Below are positions 41,956 to 52,423 of a DNA stretch of 64,000 nt, piece after piece. The translations under genes were made by a program, and so were the position numbers. Origin of the DNA: Melitaea cinxia (taxonomy: Eukaryota; Arthropoda; Insecta; Lepidoptera; Nymphalidae); the NCBI RefSeq assembly GCF_905220565.1, contig NC_059409.1:16548549-16612548 (forward strand). Reading direction: 5' to 3'. Below the pieces are notes generated by a model. That model did no database searches and was not told the DNA's origin. It was given only the letters and a program-made list of their open reading frames with translations. Position 1 is the first letter of the stretch; each line of letters begins with the position of its first letter.

Positions 41956-44060
41956 CTAAGGTTGCCTGGTATATTTTATCTGGATAATTTTTATACAAGT
42001 GATGGACAAGAGATTACTAATCTCTTTAACAGCTATTTTTCTTCATCCTTTGAGTCAAATTCCGGTATTTCTTCGTCTAATAGTAACGACTACGATATTC
42101 ATACTTGCAACAACAGTTTAAACCTGTTTTCTGTTGATATTTCTTTGTAGATGGTGGACAAATATTTAAAATCTTTAAGTCTAAATAAAGGCAGTGGCTC
42201 TGATGGGATACCTGCTATATTTTTGAAGAGCTGTTCTGACAGCTTAAGGTTTCCCGTATATTGTCTTTTTTCTAAATCTTTGCTAACATCTGTAATGCCT
42301 TCTCAATGGAAAAGATCTTATTTCATACCAATCCTTAAAAGCGGTGATAAACATAACATAAAAAATTACCGCCCTATTTCAAAGTTAAGCTGCATTCCGA
42401 AGATGTTTGAAAGGACTATATACGACATTATACTACCTATAATAAGACCTACGATCATTAGCCAGCAGCATGGATTTATTAATAGAAAATCAACGGAGAC
42501 AAATCTTTTGGAATACATTGATTTTATTTCATGTGCAATGGACAAAGGTTTTCAGGTTGACGCCGTGTACACAGATTTTTCTAAGGCTTTCGATAAAATA
42601 TCTCATTCGATTCTTCTTGATAAATTGAAATACATCGGTGTACACGGTGACCTTCTGCGTTGGATTGAGTCGTACCTTACTAACCGTAGTCAAGCAGTTA
42701 CTATAAAAGGATTTACTTCATCTTTTATTCCAGTGCCATCCGGGGTACCTCAGGGATCCCATCTTGGGTCTTTATTATTCAACATATATATAAATGACAT
42801 TACTTCAGCTTTTAAGTGCTCCGATTTCTTATTATACGCGGATGACAATAAAATTTTCAAAATTATTAAAGACAACAATGACTGTATAGACCTTCAGAAT
42901 GACCTAGTTCGGTTTAGTAATTATTGTTCAGTGAACTCTTTGTTTATAAATTTAAAAAAATGCAATGTAATATCTTTTAGTAGGAAGCGTTTTTGTATAA
43001 ATTATTGCTATAAACTGAATGGCGAAGTGATATCGAGGGTTGATGTGGTAAGAGATCTTGGAGTTATTATTGACTCCAAATTACTCTTTGATGAGCACGT
43101 CGATTATATAGCTAGCAATGCCTATCGTATGTTGGGATTTGTGCTCAGGATATCCAAGGAGTTCAAGCATGCTTCCACCCACACACTTTTGTATAATGCA
43201 TTTGTTAGACCTATTCTAGAGTATGCTTCTACTGTTTGGAGTCCTCAGAACGGGTGGCATATTTATAAAATCGACCATACACACGACAGGTACCTAAAGA
43301 CTATAACAGCAATCTCTTCAGAAAATTTGAATGTTATGATAAAACCTATGTCAGCCGTTGACCGGCGTGTTCAGCGGGATCAAGTTCTGTTGTATAATAT
43401 TGTGAACCAAGTAATTGACTCGTCATATTTGGTTTCAAAATTAAATTTTAAGTGTCCACGTTTAAATTCTAGACAAAATTACATTTGACATCCCAGCTAC
43501 AAGAACAAAATTTTATAAAAACGCGTTTATTAACAGAAGTTGTGCCCAGTACAATAATTTGTTTATAAATATTGACATTTTTCATCTCTCTCTCAATCAA
43601 TTTAAATTGCATGTGATGAATGCATTGATTTAATGTATCTTTGATGGATGATATTCGTGATGTTCTCCTTAATTTGATTTTATTTTTTGATTTTAATTTA
43701 ATTATGATTTTAATTGTAGCTTTGATCCTTAATTATTTGATTTGTGATTTTTTAAACTGTTTTTTTTTTTAATTTATTTGTTACATAATGCCCGTATTGA
43801 TTTTTGAATTTCTTTATTGATTACTTTTTTTTCTCTCAATGGCTGTTAATCAATTTATAGTAATGTTTTTAGTATTATTATTAAGTTTTTGATATTGAAC
43901 TATTAATGTGAAGCATCTCTTCTGAACTTTGTCATATGTTCTTTTTTAATATCGGAAACTATTTTTGGTTAAGTGATACTATTGTGTTGTGTATTCCTGT
44001 ATATTTATGTAATACCGTTTGTTTCCAAAATAAAGTAAAACAAAAAATAAAATATATATA
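41956..44060 (+). mobile_element. 5'-truncated Jockey/CR1-type LINE
   Basis: It retains the RT half of ORF2, its C-terminal tail and about 400 bases of T-rich 3' UTR. The endonuclease and ORF1 are absent. It is related in sequence to the outer LINE at 49.6-59.2 kb. Confidence 0.75.
41962..43633 (+). pseudogene. LINE reverse transcriptase remnant
   Basis: The RT domain has FIPILKSGDKHNIKNYRPIS, SGVPQGSHLGSLLFNIYIND and a YADDNKIFK active site. A single in-frame TAG (42148-42150) interrupts the start. A frameshift near 43470 moves the last 50 codons (FDIPATRTKFYKNAF ... LNQFKLHVMNAL) into the next frame. This relic is 5' truncated and inactive. Confidence 0.85.
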
Positions 44061-44399
44061 TTATTGTTGTTGATTAGTGTTTTTTTTTTTATCTATTTTT
44101 ATTATTACTGCGTCGTCTGATACTTCTCATTATTCAATGGTTATTTTTTGGTAATATGTTCAAATTGAGCTAGCAATTTACAGTAATGTATAAGGCGAAT
44201 GTGGATGGAAGGGTTGGAAGGGGTAGACCTAGGCGGACGTTCCGAACACGGAGCCAAAACGTAAACTACCCCAGGAGGGTACCGACGCCTCCGGCGTCGG
44301 AGAATCCCTCCGCGCTTCGGCGCGCAGCCCGTTCGATTCTGGGGAGGGCAAACTTCGTGGTTATGATTTGCCCACTATGGGCGTTGACGCAGTGCCCGG

Positions 44400-45345
44400 G
44401 AAGGGCGGTGATACAACGACCTCGGCAAGAAACACGGATCTGATAACAGCCTTCGGAGTGGCGGCTCTAACGAGCCGTCGCGCCCGAAGGTTGGTCTCCC
44501 CTCGCGAGATCGCAAGGAGAAATTCCTCCCAAGACAAAAAGGTCCTTCTCAGGGCCAAGACAAAGACGGAAATCGTTTTGCGGTTCTGGCTGCGGACACG
44601 GACACGGATATGGTCATGGGATCCCCTGACAGGGATATTTCTTTGACGGGACGGCGGAAGCGGCCTTCGTCCACGACCTTCGTGTCTGGGCTCATCGGCT
44701 CAGACACGGAAACCGAGGGCTTGACGCTTTCGAAGGTGAACACAGCGACGAGAGGGAACGCGAGGGGAGCCGCGGTGGGTTCTTCCCGCGAGCGGTTCCT
44801 CAAGCCGGCGCCTGTTCGGCCTAGACCTGGAGATGCATCCACCGACAACGAGTCGGACGCCGGCTCGTTGCTCGCGGACGACGCTTACGCGCTCAACGCG
44901 CAGGAGCTAAGAGCGCGCGCGGGAGAGAGACTCGCCGTGATCCTAGAGGTTGCCCGGAAATCCGGGAACCTCAAAGGCGAGTTCGTCGCGAAGTTAAAGA
45001 GGTCCGCGACGGACCTAAGTGAGGTGGTGGACGCCCTCGCCTCAAGGCCTGAGGCCGAAGAGACGAGGCGGCTCCGAGCGGAGAATCGCCGCCTCAAGAT
45101 GGAGGTGGAGTCAATTAAGGCTGAGCTGAAAGCGATGCGGCGTGGCTTCGCCGAGGCGAAGTCGGAAGCGGCCGCTGCTGCCCCCGCCGCCGCCAACGCC
45201 TCAGTCGCCGGTCCACCCGCGACACTTCCGGGAGCGGACATACTGGAGGACTTAAAGCACTCCTTGACCTGCTCGCTGGGCGACATGATAAACGTCGTAA
45301 GAGTGAAGAAGACTCGTTTCTCTACCATGGTAATCTGTATTCTTA
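44400..45345 (+). pseudogene. R1/TRAS-like LINE ORF1 (gag) remnant
   Basis: A GC-rich open frame contains FAVLAADTDTDM, RPRPGDASTDNESDAGS and a long Ala/Glu/Arg-rich coiled coil (about 44880-45190) typical of the N-terminal half of R1-clade ORF1 proteins in Lepidoptera. Upstream the frame is broken: pieces are spread over other frames at 44186-44646. There is no CCHC knuckle and no ORF2. The composition differs sharply from the AT-rich flanks. Confidence 0.6.
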
Positions 45346-45432
45346 ATTATAATTAATCATATTAATCATTCTCCAACACTACTCCTACTGTTCAAAATAG
45401 CTTAAACCCTGGAATGTCTTATGATCATATAA

Positions 45433-45652
45433 TCATCATTTCAGCCTATTGCAGTCCACTGCTGGACATAGGCCTACACAAGTTCAAGCCAAAAATGGTG
45501 TGAACTCATGTGTTTTGCCCATAGTCACCAAGCTGGGCAGGCGAGTTGGTGACTGGCAGGGCTGGCTTTGTCGCACTGAAGACGCTGCTGCCCGTCTTCG
45601 GTCTGTGTATTTAAAAGCCAGCAGCTGGATGGTTATCCCGCCATCGGTTGCC
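45433..45652 (+). repeat. Copy of the CCACTGCTGGACATAGGCCT family
   Basis: It runs from TTTCAGCCTATTGCAGTCC through CACCAAGCTGGGCAGGCGAG to CAGCAGCTGGATGGTTATCC and is colinear with 47393-47612. Confidence 0.8.
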
Positions 45653-45889
45653 TTTTTATTATATTATGATCATATAGCTCACCTAAACTGTAATTATTTA
45701 TATTTTTTTCTTCTCTCAATGAAAGTGTTAATAACGTACAAAGTCGCGGGTATAGCTTGTTATTATATTGTAATAATTTAGTTATTTCGTGTATTTTGCA
45801 GGTCTAACAGAAGCCATTAAAGAACTAATTATGAAGTCGGTTCCTTAGGATATGAAAGAGGGGCATTTCTAAGACTGTACTATATTCGT

Positions 45890-46290
45890 CCCATCTGAAG
45901 AAAACGGCTTTAAGAGCCGTTCAGCTGTCTGTCCCGGTTGTAGTCACAAACAAATGATAGCTATCGTTACTCATAATAGCGAATACATCCGCCAACATAG
46001 GTAGATAGACAGATAGATACTCTTTATTGTACACAACAACAATCAACACAATAACATATTACAAATAAAAAAAAACAGTGTACAAAGGCGGTCTTATCGC
46101 TAGAGTAGCGATCTCTTCCAGACAACCTTTGGGCATATAGGACACAGCGTAGTGAAAAACGGTAGGGAAGTGTACACAGAGAAGTGACAACATACAGTAG
46201 AGCAACGTGGTCGATTATGCTTTAATCCTTCTTTCTACATAGAGAAAGAGGCATACGTCCAGCAGTGGGATGTTGCAGAAGGAATGGTGA
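45890..46290 (+). repeat. SINE split by a LINE tail insertion
   Basis: 45890-45999 carries the SINE body (GTCCCGGTTGTAG, ACATCCGCCAACATA). 46195-46290 carries its 3' end (GTAGAGCAACGTGGTCGATT, CCAGCAGTGGGATGTT). The same sequence is continuous in the copy at 28040-28345. Confidence 0.75.
46000..46187 (-). mobile_element. Jockey LINE 3' end inserted in a SINE
   Basis: The 188 bases are flanked by CAACATA (45993-45999 and 46188-46194), a 7-bp target-site duplication. On the minus strand it has the AGATCGCT...AGCGATAAGACCGCC hairpin, CAATAAAGAG and a TATCTATCTGTCTATC tail. Confidence 0.8.
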
Positions 46291-46389
46291 AAAAAAGTTG
46301 GTGTAAAGCCTTAATATACATATATGTTACCGCGCCGTAGTGATCGACGAAACTCTTTGATAACTGCTTCGTCGCATACTTGTCACATC

Positions 46390-46500
46390 TTTCTTTTTTT
46401 GTTATCGCAGGGGAACCCATTTATGGGTGATATCCAGGACGCCCGAGTAGGCAGTCCTAGACCGTATGTCGGCTTCAACACTTGGGGGTGCACTACCAAC
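46390..46500 (+). repeat. Repeat with CTTCAACACTTGGGGGTGCA core
   Basis: It shares GGGTGATATCCAGGA, CTAGACCGTATGTCGGCTTC and ACTTGGGGGTGCA with an inverted copy at 59340-59460. The class is unknown. Confidence 0.6.
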
Positions 46501-46724
46501 CAAACCCCTGCGGGAGCCTTAGGGGAGAACAATCCATACTTGTCACATTTAAATTGTGACAAGAGACAGAGAAAAAACTTGTTTTAATTGTGTAGAAGAA
46601 CTTCAAACAACATCCAATGGAAACATAATTTTAAATAAAATTATTTGTTAATCAAATTCGTTTTTTCTTTGCTTCTTTTAAAGTATAAATTACGTAATAA
46701 TTGTATTTGTTCTTTAAAAAAATT

Positions 46725-46985
46725 ATCCGACTTCAAATTGCCATCGACTAGTAATAAAATGAGAATTTCAACAAGATAACTCAAAAAGTATTCATCAGGT
46801 CGCACTCAAATCTCAGTAAAGGGACCACATAAGAACCACCAGGTTGCCAATAAAATAGTCATTAAAATCGTTTCACCCAGTAACAAGTATAAAAAGAAAT
46901 AAGCTAACACGCATGAAACAAAAGAAAAATACAGTCGAATTGAGAACATCCTCTCTTTGAAAAGTAGGTTAAATTATGACATTTA
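46725..46985 (-). repeat. Degenerate copy of the AACCGACTTC TIR family (reverse)
   Basis: TCCGACTTCAAATTGCCATCGAC at one end and CAGTCGAATTGAGAACATCC at the other match the family in reverse, with decay. Confidence 0.45.
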
Positions 46986-47392
46986 AATGAATCAAATTAT
47001 TCAATAATCAGCGATCTGTCGAGAATGAAATAGCATTCGTTGGTTTTAAGCCCACATTAGATAATTCTTCAGGTAGCAAAAAACTCATTTGAAAACTGTC
47101 AGAGCACGGACGGGTTGCTTGTTGCGCGGTTGTAGTTCCAATGTAACGAATGGTTATAGTTAAATTTGACAATCGATTAACCGATGAAACAAAAAAAAAT
47201 TTGTTAAATTTTGAAATGACAAATAAGATTTTTTTTAATATATTATAGATCGGCTGAGAGCGAATACGTTTTTTTTTTTAATAATAGACCATACCGAAGT
47301 CAAATTAGGATATTTTATTTAACAAAATTCATCCTTACAATTTTCCCTATTTATTAACATTAAATTTAAATTTATTTTTATTTTAAAAATAT

Positions 47393-47612
47393 CCATCATC
47401 ATTACAGCCTATACAGTCCACTGCTGGACATAGGCCTCCACAAGTTTACGCCAAAAATAACGTGAACTCTTGTGTTTTGCCCATAGTCACCACGCTGGGC
47501 AGGCGGGTTGGTGACCGCAGTACTGGCTTTGTCGCACCGAAGACGCTGCTGCCCGTCTTCGGCCTGTGTATTTCAAAGCCAGCAGTTGGATGGTTATCCC
47601 GCCACCGGTCGG
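47393..47612 (+). repeat. Copy of the CCACTGCTGGACATAGGCCT family
   Basis: It is colinear with 45433-45652 and ends CAGTTGGATGGTTATCCCGCC. Confidence 0.8.
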
Positions 47613-49600
47613 CTTTTTAAAAAAAACTTTTTAAAAATATCCAATAAATAAAAAAAATATATAAAATGAAAATTTGAGAAAGAAGTAACATTTTAATTAG
47701 TAGCTTTATTAACCGCCGTTAAATGTCATTGTTAAGGAGTTATTTTATGTTTCGTTTATAACAAAAATTAATACCCCCTATTTTTTTATTACAATAAAAA
47801 TATTTGTAAAATCAGAATACCTTACCAAATCCACAATTAACGCTTGTTCATTCTATTATTGAACATTTAAGAAAAGTTTCACTTAAAAATGTAGAAAGCG
47901 TAGTGTTCGTACTTGACGAGAACTTAATATTGTCATAAAATACAAACGACAGATACTAATACACTGGATATTTATATTACCATTTCATCGGATCTCCTAC
48001 CCAAAAACATCTAGCAAAAGCACTGTATTATCTTTTAGCTTTTTCTCGTCATCGCAGGAGTGGAGCAGCGCGGATGATTAAGCTCTGATCATTCTCCTAC
48101 ATGGAGATGTGTATATGTAGATAGCGTATATGTGTATAGGTAGTAGTAGATGTGTAACAGTGGCACGTTACAGGCTGAATTATATCGTATCATAAGTAAA
48201 CTTTGTGTAGTACTAGTAAATTTTTTGTATCGCGTACTTTTAGTTCAAAATATTAGTAATTACATGCTCACTATATACGAGTATATATTTTAGAAGAGCG
48301 AAATGGGAACTACAGTGTGTGAAAGAAAATGATACGTTAAAAATTTTAAACGTAAATATAACTAACTATGCTTTCTATTAAAGTTAATAATAATAACAAT
48401 AATTTACTCTTTATTGTACACATAAAAAGGAGTTTACAATTTATAAATCAATTTACAAAAAGAAATGTACAACAGGCGGTCTTATCGCTAAACAGCGATC
48501 TCTTCTAAAAAGGTAACATAATTATAAATTATATCCTAGTAAATTATAACTGTGTACAGTCAAACTACTACGGGTAAATCTACGGGGCACAACTAGAGAA
48601 ATATTATATAGAACACATTGCATAACACACATAGCACATACACATACATAGCACACACAGTTACGTAGCCAGCTGCAGTAGGTCTCAAATAAATGACAGG
48701 CGAAATAATACATCGTGGACTAGACGCGACACGTGGTTGATCTGCATGATTAAAACTGTGCAGCAGCTGCTACAGTTGCTATGCTAGCAGGTGTTACATC
48801 TAATGGTAAATGATCTCCATTATTGCTTGCAATGAGAAGCTGCAACCGTATTGTTACACCAATCTATATAAATAAAAATGAATGTTGCTAAGCGCATAAC
48901 TCGATAATGGCTCGACTAATTTGGCTAATTTACTTTTTTGTCTGTTTCTTAAGAAGAAGGTTTTAATACTATTTTTTTTAATTGTATCGGTTAGCAAGCC
49001 TATAGACGTCTGCAACACTCCTTGACCCTCCTCCTTCCTGGGAAGGAGCTCCTCTACCTCACCCAAAACAGGAACACAACGCTACTTGATAGCAATATCA
49101 TTTACCTGTGATTTTTTCGTAAGGTGGTAAGCCTGCTTCAGATTTTGAGCAGGATATGTCCTGCTATGCCGTATGTTAATAATATGCTTTCGCTTATGGA
49201 TATTTTGTGATATTAAATATTTTTTAGTTTATAATTTCAACAGACAACTCTTTGCCTTTTTCTGTTAATAGAACAAATATGTAACTATTATAAGCACTGT
49301 CAGAACCTTGAACATAAATTTAGTCTCTATATAGCGTAGAGTTTATTTCATACACTTATGCGTAATTTTCGGTCACCGCCCTCGATCACAACTTATTCGA
49401 CTCGTATTACATTATAATTACAATAAATGTCTTACATATAATAATGTTTTAAGCACGATTACGTTAAACGAAAATATTTATAAAGTTATACATTAATTAA
49501 CACGAATTAAACGTTATTATAAGTAGAATCGAACTTAGTTGTAATCAGTCACGTTATTGATCTGTCTTGAATGTAGTATATAATATCCATACTAAAAGTT
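47613..49600. other. Intergenic AT-rich DNA with a few repeat scraps
   Basis: A SINE scrap (GGAGTGGAGCAGCGCGGATG, 48056-48120) and a LINE tail (48404-48520) are the only items recognised. Nothing else could be supported. Confidence 0.5.
48404..48520 (-). mobile_element. Jockey LINE 3' end, 5'-truncated
   Basis: The minus strand reads AGAAGAGATCGCTGTTTAGC then GATAAGACCGCC, a GTGTACAATAAAGAG block and a TTATTATTA tail. It has the same 3' signals as the other four tails in the window. Confidence 0.7.
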
Positions 49601-49985
49601 ATTAGCTTGACGAGTGGAGTATTTCAGTATTTGCACTAGAGGTTTTTCTATATTCTGTGTTATTTTAGTGTCGATTTAATTAGTGAAACAAACTATAATA
49701 GTGAGAAATGTTTGTTAATTTTCTGTGATATTTTTATTGTGAGGGTAGTGGCCGACGCTAACGGCTGTTGGATACGACAACATAAAGTGTAAACATAAAT
49801 ATTTATAACAAACAGATGACATATTTCGTTGTTCTTTTGTTGAAACATTTTGTGCAGTGGTATTTAATGTTTGCTTTTTATCGGCTGCATTAGGATCGAT
49901 TCTGGACTGTTCCCAATTTTACCGATTATTTCATTTTTTTTTTGTTTCGTGCTTAATTTTTTAGCTATATACTTAAACTTAAATT

Positions 49986-50875
49986 ATGAATTCATGTCAA
50001 GGTTGTAGGAAAAAATTGAAATCCAATGAAAAAATTTCGTGTTCTCAATCTGGTTGCGGAAAAAATTATCATATGTTATGTGTTAATCTCACTGCGGAGA
50101 ATGCTAAAAAACTGAAATCCTGGAACTGTCCAGACTGTGCTGTGCGATTGCTCTCGGCTCAGCGTAGGGAGGGAAATTTTGATTCAACTCCCGTCAAAAC
50201 AACTTCTTGTTTGGATGATCTGACTGAGAATGATGACCAGAATATAACTTTGAGGCATTTTCATCCTACTAACTCCATACCCACTACTCCTACGACACCG
50301 GAGGCGTCTTGCACTCCTGGGACGGGTCAGGGTTTTGTTTTACGTTCAGAGATCTCCTCTATGATACGTGACGAAATCAGAACCGCCATTCGTGAAGTTT
50401 TTGAGGAGGAATTCGCGAAAATTAAAAGAGAAGTAGTGGAATTCCATGAATCAATATCTTACATGAACAAACAACTTGAAAGTGCCGTCTCAGATATCAA
50501 GCTGTGCGCAGAAACTACAAAACAGTTAGAAATTGAGAACGTCGTATTAAAGGGTAAGGTTCACGATCTCGAGGCAAGACTGGCCCAGGTTGAACAAGAC
50601 GCTCGTCAAAACAACCTTGAAATACATTGCTTGCCGGAGCACAAACAAGAGAACCTTATTAATACTGTCTTTCAGCTAGCTAGAGTTGTTTCGTCACCAT
50701 TGACTGATGGTGACATACTTTCCTGCAACAGAGTCCAAAAATTTAACCCTAATTCAAAGACACCGAGGACAGTCATATGCAGACTACCGAGCAAATTAAA
50801 GAGAGATAATTTACTAGCTGCAGTTTTATCTTACAACAAGGCGAACACAAAACAAAAGCTTAACACCAAACTTTT
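49986..50875 (+). pseudogene. Outer LINE ORF1, N-terminal part (PHD finger, coiled coil, RRM-like)
   Basis: The N terminus is a PHD-type zinc finger (CQGC, CGKNYHMLC, WNCPDC; residues about 5-52). A Ser/Thr/Pro linker, a coiled coil (about 130-205) and an L1-ORF1-like RNA-binding segment follow (RQNNLEIHCLPEHKQENL ... RTVICRLPSKLKRDNLL). PHD fingers are known in ORF1 proteins of some CR1-type LINEs. The frame is cut at KLNTKL by the nested LINE; the remaining 70 codons lie at 55722-55934. Confidence 0.8.
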
Positions 50876-51049
50876 TTTTCGTGGGTAGGTGCCAAATAAG
50901 TAGTAACAACAAAATTTTGTGCCAAGACTTTTATTATTTAAAAATAGTAATCTTTGTACAATTTATGTTTAATTGTGGTATTTAAGTTCCATTACCCACC
51001 AGCAAGTAATTCCTCTCACTAAAAATCACCCCTAAACATCGTTATCAAT

Positions 51050-51796
51050 ATGGATTCCTTGAAAGACACAGTGGCATCTCTGACTGAAACATTTCAAGCC
51101 CAGATGTATGAATTTCAGCAAGATTTGTTGAAGGCTTCGCCTCATGCGACTACCACATCATTGGCTGCTGACTTCGACAACTTCAAAAGGTTCATTCTTT
51201 CTGCTCTCACAGCACTCCAGCGGCAAGTCGAATTTTTGACCCTAGTTATTGACCGCCAAGAGATGAAGACTAGGCGCAAGCTGATTCTTTTCCACGGTGT
51301 CCCTGAAGACAAGGGTGAAGATACATCGGCGCGAGTTACCAGCATTGTTGCTGAGAATTTGAACCTAGCCAATTTCTCTAGTACCAGCATCAAAACCTCT
51401 TATAGATTAGGCCGTCCATCTGCAGGGAAACCGCGTCCTATTGTGGTTCGCTTTAGTGATATCGCAGTCCGTGATAAAGTCTGGTACGCCAAGACGAAGT
51501 TGAAAGGAACTGGTGTCACACAATCAGAATTCTAAACTAAGATTCGTCATGATGCATTCCTTGTGGCTAGAGAGAGGTTTGGTGTCAGTCGGTGCTGGAC
51601 ACGTGAAGGCACTATCTTCGTAATTACCCCGGACGGAACGCGGCATCGGGCCGAGTGTCTGGCTGACCTCGATAAAATCCCAGGATCCAGTTCGACAGAA
51701 GCGTCTAAGTCGCCGTCTAAAAACACCACTGCCGTCCAGAAACAGCCGGAAAGCAAGGTGGCTGCATCTCGACCAAAACGGGGGTTAAAGAAATAG
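51050..51796 (+). pseudogene. Nested LINE ORF1 with one premature stop
   Basis: One frame runs 249 codons: coiled coil at the start, then RRKLILFHGVPEDKGED (RRM-like strand region), SYRLGRPSAGKPRPIVVRF, and a basic C-terminal tail ending RPKRGLKK. A TAA at 51533-51535 interrupts it between TQSEF and TKIRHDAFL. A single substitution would explain it. It presumably encoded the RNA-binding protein of the element. Confidence 0.75.
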
Positions 51797-52423
51797 CTTT
51801 GTGTTTTGCAGTTTACACCGTGACAGGCATCTCCTCCAGTCCTGTTATTCGTCATCAGTATTTAATTATTTAATTTGCTGTATTAACTTATATTAATTTT
51901 AATAACTCGTTACTTAGTATAAATTATGACTTTTTTTTTGCTATTTTAACTTATTGATATTGATAGCTAGTTGATAGTGTTACCCGATGTGCACAGGTAA
52001 TAGATGCATTTACTGCTATTTGATAATAGTTTTTTTTGTCTATGAAATTGCGTAATTTTACTAAGACTTCTTTATATACATGTAAATGTTTTCATAGTAA
52101 GTACATGAATAGTTTAGTGATGATTTTGTAATGATTTTAGTTACGACTCATGTTCATTAATCTTTTGTTATTTTTAGTATATTAAATTACTCTCCATGCA
52201 GCTGGTGGGTGCATTGAACGGTATTTACACATATTTTATTATAATATATATACGTATAATTTTATATCAACCTATTATTATTATTATTATTATTTCTTAA
52301 TTTTAATATATATTGGTTTTTAATTATTATTTATTTATTTTATTTATTTTATCATAATATATTTTTAGAAAATATTTTATTTAGTTATTTCATTAATTTA
52401 TTTATATATCTTTAATACCATAA

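Noticed and set aside
45802..45838. Exon after GTATTTTGCAG that could follow the 29302-29448 exon in phase
   Set aside because: It adds only 14 codons before a stop and lies 16 kb away; the match of phase is expected one time in three.
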